This document shows positions 4,701 to 7,779 of a stretch of 7,779 nt of DNA, piece by piece. Origin of the DNA: Chloroflexota bacterium (GTDB lineage Bacteria; Chloroflexota; Dehalococcoidia; GIF9; UBA5629). How positions within the stretch are numbered: the stretch's first letter is position 1; the number at the start of each line of letters is the position of its first letter. Where the stretch lies: the NCBI GenBank assembly GCA_026389695.1, contig JAPLHI010000085.1, positions 1 through 7,779 on the forward strand. The letters are read 5' to 3'. The notes below the pieces were generated by a model. It was not told where the DNA came from. It worked only from the letters and a program-made list of their open reading frames with translations, and did not search any database. The position numbers were made by a program, and so were the translations under genes.

Positions 4701-5723
4701 TTAACCTTCCAGAGTACTGAAATGCGCAGCCCAGAACGGGTCTACAGCAACAGGTTCTAATTTTTCAGTCTTGCCGCCCTTCCGTACAATGACTCTTTTC
4801 CCCATAGTAATCTCCCCCACATCCCAGGCTGCAATTCCATTTTTCTTCAGCTTTGTAATGATTTTTTTACTGTTTTCAGGCGACGCTGTCAGAACCAAGG
4901 TGCCCTCGCTGATTGAAATTAATGGCTCAATATTGAAGTAATCGCAGACCGCCCCGATTTCATCAGGCACTACGATGCGCTCTTCATACAAAGTCACGCC
5001 TGTTTTTGAGGCAGCCGCTATTTCATAGACGCCGTTTAACAGCCCACCCTCTGTAGCATCGTGCATAGCGTGAGCCAGCGGGGCTGCTAACAAAGCATCT
5101 TTGACCACCGTCATTTCAAAGAAATATTTCTTGGCTTTTTCCACTGTAGCTTTGCCCAGCTTTTTGGTAAGCTTCTTCTCCGCCTGGTATGCTAATATTC
5201 CCGTAGCTTCAATTGCAGGTCCTTTGGTAATCAAGACCCTGTCACCTGCCTTTGCATTCGATGCCGGTGTAATTTGCTCCTTTGTTCCCAGGCCGATAAC
5301 TGTGCAGCCACCGTTCAGCGGGTAGGGTATTCCGGGATACATGCCGGTATGCCCACCTACTATGGCGATATCTAATTTCTTGCACTCTTCGTCAACTTCC
5401 TTCCAGATATTTTCCACCACATTCTCTTTGGTTCCCGGAGGAAACATGAGGCAAATAGTAAGGTATCTTGGCTTTACGCCAAGCACGGCAACATCGCTGG
5501 CGCAAATATGCACAATAGCCCACCCGAAATGCGGCATGATCACCGGCATTCCAAACGTGGGATCTTCGGCGATTACCATGACATTCCCATCAGGCAATTC
5601 AATCACTGCCGCATCCACACCATGCATGGGGCCGACAATAACCGATTTATCGGCTTTTCCCAATCTGGATAGAATTATCTTATCGAAGGTCGCCCTGTCA
5701 AGCTTGCCCAATTCCGGTAGCAT
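4701..5723 (-). CDS. AIR synthase-related (HypE/ThiL/PurM superfamily) ATP-dependent protein
   Basis: A 340-residue protein of the PurM/ThiL/HypE/SelD superfamily, whose members use ATP to phosphorylate or activate a substrate on a dimeric fold. Visible landmarks are GVDAAV (35-40), EDP (53-55) and ASDVAVLGVKP (75-85) in the N-terminal half, then VGGHTG (122-127), and DATEGGL (222-228) and SEGTLV (272-277) in the C-terminal half. The general layout is closest to HypE-like COG0309 proteins. However, the C-terminus ends in AAHFSTLEG without the HypE cysteine tail, and there is no SelD-type N-terminal Cys/Sec motif. Because it is followed 3 nt later by a ThiN gene, a ThiL-like thiamine-monophosphate kinase role is a reasonable guess, but the family is too broad to assign a substrate. 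The ATG at 5723 has AAGGAG with 5 nt spacing. It is the first gene of the long operon, 25 nt after the predicted transcription start. Confidence 0.85.
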   Translation of the reverse strand: MLPELGKLDRATFDKIILSRLGKADKSVIVGPMHGVDAAVIELPDGNVMVIAEDPTFGMPVIMPHFGWAIVHICASDVAVLGVKPRYLTICLMFPPGTKENVVENIWKEVDEECKKLDIAIVGGHTGMYPGIPYPLNGGCTVIGLGTKEQITPASNAKAGDRVLITKGPAIEATGILAYQAEKKLTKKLGKATVEKAKKYFFEMTVVKDALLAAPLAHAMHDATEGGLLNGVYEIAAASKTGVTLYEERIVVPDEIGAVCDYFNIEPLISISEGTLVLTASPENSKKIITKLKKNGIAAWDVGEITMGKRVIVRKGGKTEKLEPVAVDPFWAAHFSTLEG

Positions 5724-5747
5724 ACAATCTCCTTGTTAAATATACTG

Positions 5748-5795
5748 TGAGATTATAATACAATCCGGCGTTGGTTTAATCAACAAATAATCTCA
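5748..5795. repeat. Perfect 9-bp inverted repeat bracketing the operon promoter
   Basis: The arms TGAGATTAT (5748-5756 on the plus strand) and ATAATCTCA (5787-5795) are exact reverse complements, 30 nt apart. One arm overlaps the -10 box and transcription start, and the other lies just upstream of the -35. Two half-sites about 39 bp centre to centre on either side of a promoter could be a repressor pair. The transcript made from the ABC operon could instead fold it into a long-loop hairpin. No regulator is encoded in the window. Confidence 0.4.
5755..5783 (-). promoter_or_regulatory. Sigma-70-like promoter of the AIR-synthase/thiN/nadA/nifSU/dsrE/tusA operon
   Basis: On the minus strand TTGATT (5778-5783) and TATTAT (5755-5760) are separated by exactly 17 nt; the -10 region continues as TATTATAAT, so a second register is possible. 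Transcription would start near 5748, leaving about 25 nt of leader with AAGGAG just before the ATG at 5723. It lies in the only spacer between the ABC genes and the long operon. The short leader leaves no room for a riboswitch. Confidence 0.55.
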
Positions 5796-5800
5796 GCGGT

Positions 5801-6472
5801 TTAGCTACTGGAAATCTCTCCATCCTTCAGTTTTATCACTCTGTGCGCCATCGTGGCCAATTCCATATTGTGCGTTACAACAATCAACGTAAGTCCGGCT
5901 TGATTCAGCTTCTTGAAGATCTCATATATCTTTTCAGCGGTTGCCGAATCAAGGTTCCCCGTAGGTTCATCCGCCATTAATATCTTCGGCTGATTAATCA
6001 GCGCGCGGGCTATACTTACCCTCTGCATCTCACCACCGCTTAACTGATGCGGAAGGTGCTTCTCGCGATGAGATAAACCAAGCATATCGATTATCTCTGT
6101 AATCTTTTCAGGTTTACCGTTTTTCTTGCTGAAAAGTAATGGAAGCTCCATATTTTCGCGGACATTTAAAGTGGGAAGCAGAAGAAATTGCTGGAATACA
6201 AATCCTATATTTTCCCTGCGCAATTTTACCAGTTCCCGCTCCTCAAGCCCGCTTGTTTCTTTTCCTCTGATAGTAATACTGCCCTTAGAAGGGCTATCCA
6301 GGAGTCCGAGTAAATATAGCAGGGTTGACTTGCCTGACCCCGAGGGTCCGACTATGGAAATAAATTCACCATCTTTGATAGATAAATCGACTTTCTTCAG
6401 GGCATGGACTTGCTCACTTCCCCTTTTATACTCCTTGCTCAACGTTTTCGCGGTTATCAACTCTGTACTCAT
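5801..6472 (-). CDS. ABC transporter ATP-binding protein (LolD/MacB type)
   Basis: A 223-residue ATPase with all ABC motifs: Walker A GPSGSGKST (42-50), Q-loop Gln94 in FVFQQ, signature LSGGEMQR (144-151), Walker B ILMADE (164-169) followed by PTGNLDS, and the switch His201 in THN. The PTGNLDS form and the compact size are typical of the LolD/MacB/FtsE group, which pairs with MacB/FtsX permeases on the inner face of the membrane. Its ATG overlaps the stop of the permease gene in an ATGA junction (4 nt shared), with GAGGAG 9 nt upstream inside the permease gene, so the two are translated together. Substrate cannot be told from the ATPase. The members of this group move lipoproteins, peptides or drugs, or act mechanically on envelope proteins. 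Confidence 0.93.
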   Translation of the reverse strand: MSTELITAKTLSKEYKRGSEQVHALKKVDLSIKDGEFISIVGPSGSGKSTLLYLLGLLDSPSKGSITIRGKETSGLEERELVKLRRENIGFVFQQFLLLPTLNVRENMELPLLFSKKNGKPEKITEIIDMLGLSHREKHLPHQLSGGEMQRVSIARALINQPKILMADEPTGNLDSATAEKIYEIFKKLNQAGLTLIVVTHNMELATMAHRVIKLKDGEISSS

Positions 6473-7638
6473 TCCAGATCACTCCTCATTGCTTCCATGG
6501 GGGTTAATCTTGCGCTTTTGATCGCCGGATAAACGGAGCACAATAGCCCGATCACCAACGAAAAGGCAACACACACCAGTATCAGCCACGGATCGATGCT
6601 AATTAAATTACCGGAAGGTGAATACGGTATTGCTCCCCGGACAAATCCCTCGACCAGTTTGGAACCTGCTATAGAGAATACCAGTCCGACCATACATCCT
6701 ATCAGCGTAATAATGAGAGTCTCCAAAACGATCAATCCGGCAACGTCCCAACCCGAAGCTCCGACTGCTTTCATCATGCCGAACTCTCTGATTCTCTCGT
6801 TAACCGACATTATCAGGGTATTGATGATTCCTACAGCGCTGATGAATAAGGCAATGATTATCACGGAAAAAAGCAATGTCTGGGCAGAACCAACCAGGCT
6901 CATGATCGTACCCTGCACCTGAGTCATCGTAACTACCTGGATATCGGGTATTTCCTCCAGCTTCTTAGATATTGCCGGTACCTTTGATATATCTGTCACT
7001 TTTATAGCTATAGTCGTAATCTGGCCTTCTTTGCCGAATAGCTTCTGTGCATTGGATAATGAAAGGAAGTGAAATTCATCGTCCTGAGCACCCGTACGTT
7101 CAAGAATACCTACGATTGTAGTGGGAACTCCTGAAGGTCCAAAATTCAATACCTGCCCGACTTTCAAGTTCTCTTTTTCAGCGAGGCTCCTGCCTACGAT
7201 CATGACATTCTCCTCGCCTTCTGCGAAATATCTGCCTTCAACCTCCCACCAGGGTTTCAATATTTTCTGGTCAGCGATATTGACGCCATAAACTATATGA
7301 GGTTTGTCATCCTTAAAAAACTGGTGGAGCAACATGGGACTGGCGACTTCTATACCGTCTACATTCTTCACCTGTGCAACGTCATCAACTGACAGGTACT
7401 TGGGTATTACACCACCATGTATAATCAAGGAGGCCGCTTCATAAGGGCAGCCTTTGGGAACAGCCAGCATGTTTATACCAAGGCTGCCCAGTTCACCGCT
7501 TAACTGGCGCTCATAGCCCGCATTAAAAGATAACAGGCTGAAAAGAACTGCTATTGCAATGGCCACGCCCGTTATAGTTAAAATCGTACGAACGCGTCTT
7601 CGTAATAAATTTTTCGTTGCCAGACCCAGAATATTCAA
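6469..7638 (-). CDS. ABC transporter permease, MacB/FtsX family
   Basis: A 389-residue membrane protein with the MacB layout: one N-terminal membrane helix (about 19-41), an outside domain of about 200 residues, then three helices (about 253-277, 300-323 and 351-373) that form the FtsX domain. The segment NERIREFGMMKAVGAS between helices 2 and 3 is the family's coupling hallmark, and the C-terminus ends in the typical YPAIKSARLTPMEAMR. The outside domain begins with a KGCPYEA segment carrying C64, its only cysteine. I chose the TTG at 7638 because GAGGTGA (7641-7647) sits correctly before it and MNILGLATKNLLRRR is a normal start. A GTG at 7644 would add two residues but lies inside that SD. 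The gene follows the truncated upstream gene by 11 nt and overlaps its ATPase. The transported substrate is unknown. Confidence 0.92.
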   Translation of the reverse strand: MNILGLATKNLLRRRVRTILTITGVAIAIAVLFSLLSFNAGYERQLSGELGSLGINMLAVPKGCPYEAASLIIHGGVIPKYLSVDDVAQVKNVDGIEVASPMLLHQFFKDDKPHIVYGVNIADQKILKPWWEVEGRYFAEGEENVMIVGRSLAEKENLKVGQVLNFGPSGVPTTIVGILERTGAQDDEFHFLSLSNAQKLFGKEGQITTIAIKVTDISKVPAISKKLEEIPDIQVVTMTQVQGTIMSLVGSAQTLLFSVIIIALFISAVGIINTLIMSVNERIREFGMMKAVGASGWDVAGLIVLETLIITLIGCMVGLVFSIAGSKLVEGFVRGAIPYSPSGNLISIDPWLILVCVAFSLVIGLLCSVYPAIKSARLTPMEAMRSDLE

Positions 7639-7640
7639 GG

Positions 7641-7647
7641 TCACCTC
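7641..7647 (-). promoter_or_regulatory. Ribosome binding site deciding a TTG start for the permease
   Basis: GAGGTGA on the minus strand matches seven bases of the AGGAGGTGA consensus, and its GAGG core is 5 nt before the TTG at 7638. The competing GTG start at 7644 is part of this same element, which argues against it. No ATG is available in this part of the frame. Confidence 0.55.
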
Positions 7648-7649
7648 TC

Positions 7650-7778
7650 TTAAAATTCGACTTTTTTACCTATCAGATACACGTCGCTGCCTTCATTCAC
7701 TACCTTCGCTGTCACCTTAGCATAAGCTCCTTTTTTCTGAGGAATTACCAGATTGCTCGGCGCCAGATCAATATAAAT
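7650..7778 (-). CDS. C-terminal tail of an unidentified protein (partial)
   Basis: A frame open from the right edge ends at the TAA at 7650-7652 and gives 42 residues, ending in SDVYLIGKKVEF. The piece alternates hydrophobic and polar residues (VIPQKKGAYAKVTAKVVNEG) and looks like two or three beta strands, as in an extracytoplasmic or Ig-like domain. It has no Cys or membrane helix. It ends 11 nt before the permease start, so it is probably the first or middle gene of the ABC operon. An associated lipoprotein, adaptor or binding protein would fit, but the piece is too short to identify. The next frame over reaches a stop within four codons of the edge, which supports this frame. Confidence 0.6.
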   Translation of the reverse strand: MYIDLAPSNLVIPQKKGAYAKVTAKVVNEGSDVYLIGKKVEF

Positions 7779-7779
7779 T

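Noticed and set aside
4701..5723. Assignment of the AIR-synthase-like protein as HypE or SelD
   Set aside because: It lacks the HypE C-terminal cysteine tail and the SelD N-terminal Cys/Sec-Lys motif, and no other hydrogenase or selenium genes are present. Only superfamily membership is supportable.
5724..5800. GCTGAGA in the spacer before the AIR-synthase/thiN genes, recalling part of the TPP riboswitch core
   Set aside because: The rest of the riboswitch (the ACCTGA...GGATAATACCAGCG-like part) is missing, and the predicted transcription start lies after the motif, leaving only about 25 nt of leader.
1..7779. CRISPR array, insertion sequence, tRNA/rRNA gene or attachment site
   Set aside because: No regularly spaced repeats, transposase-like protein, terminal inverted repeats or tRNA-like folds were seen; the window is almost fully filled by minus-strand coding sequence.

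Overview
The window looks like chromosomal DNA from an anaerobic bacterium. It has bacterial -35/-10 promoters, clear Shine-Dalgarno (SD) sites, tightly packed short genes, an oxygen-sensitive Fe-S enzyme (NadA) and sulfur-carrier proteins. A stand-alone ThiN-type thiamine gene beside a divergent AIR-synthase-like gene gives a partly archaeal flavour, as seen in some Chloroflexota (Dehalococcoidia-like) and other deep-branching anaerobes. That taxonomic guess is weak and rests on protein style only. Every gene I accept lies on the minus strand, so transcription runs from high to low coordinates.

Layout in transcription order. (1) 7779-5801: the C-terminal tail of an unidentified protein, then a MacB/FtsX-type ABC permease and its LolD/MacB-type ATPase, which overlap by 4 nt. 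(2) 5800-5724: a short spacer with a sigma-70-like promoter bracketed by a perfect 9-bp inverted repeat. (3) 5723-575: eight closely spaced genes, probably one operon. They encode an AIR-synthase/HypE/ThiL-superfamily protein, a ThiN-family thiamine-phosphate synthase, quinolinate synthase NadA, a NifS/IscS homologue, a NifU/IscU scaffold, a 66-aa ten-cysteine zinc-ribbon protein, a DsrE2-like protein and a TusA-like sulfur carrier. (4) 574-475: a spacer with a strong extended -10 promoter driving (5) a hypothetical, charged, probably coiled-coil protein that runs off the left edge.

The long operon can be read as cofactor and sulfur supply: thiamine-type genes, NAD synthesis through a [4Fe-4S] enzyme, Fe-S assembly (NifS + NifU) and sulfane-sulfur carriers (DsrE, TusA). 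The most notable observation is in the NifS homologue. The invariant His-Lys that carries PLP is Asn-Gln (N202-Q203), and three other PLP-contacting positions have also changed, while the mobile catalytic cysteine loop (C326) and a normal NifU partner are kept. This recalls Archaeoglobus fulgidus IscS, which lacks the PLP lysine and is thought to offer its cysteine as a cluster ligand rather than release sulfur from cysteine. Together with the Cys-rich protein, DsrE and TusA, the locus may be a desulfurase-independent Fe-S/sulfur handling module. That last step is inference.
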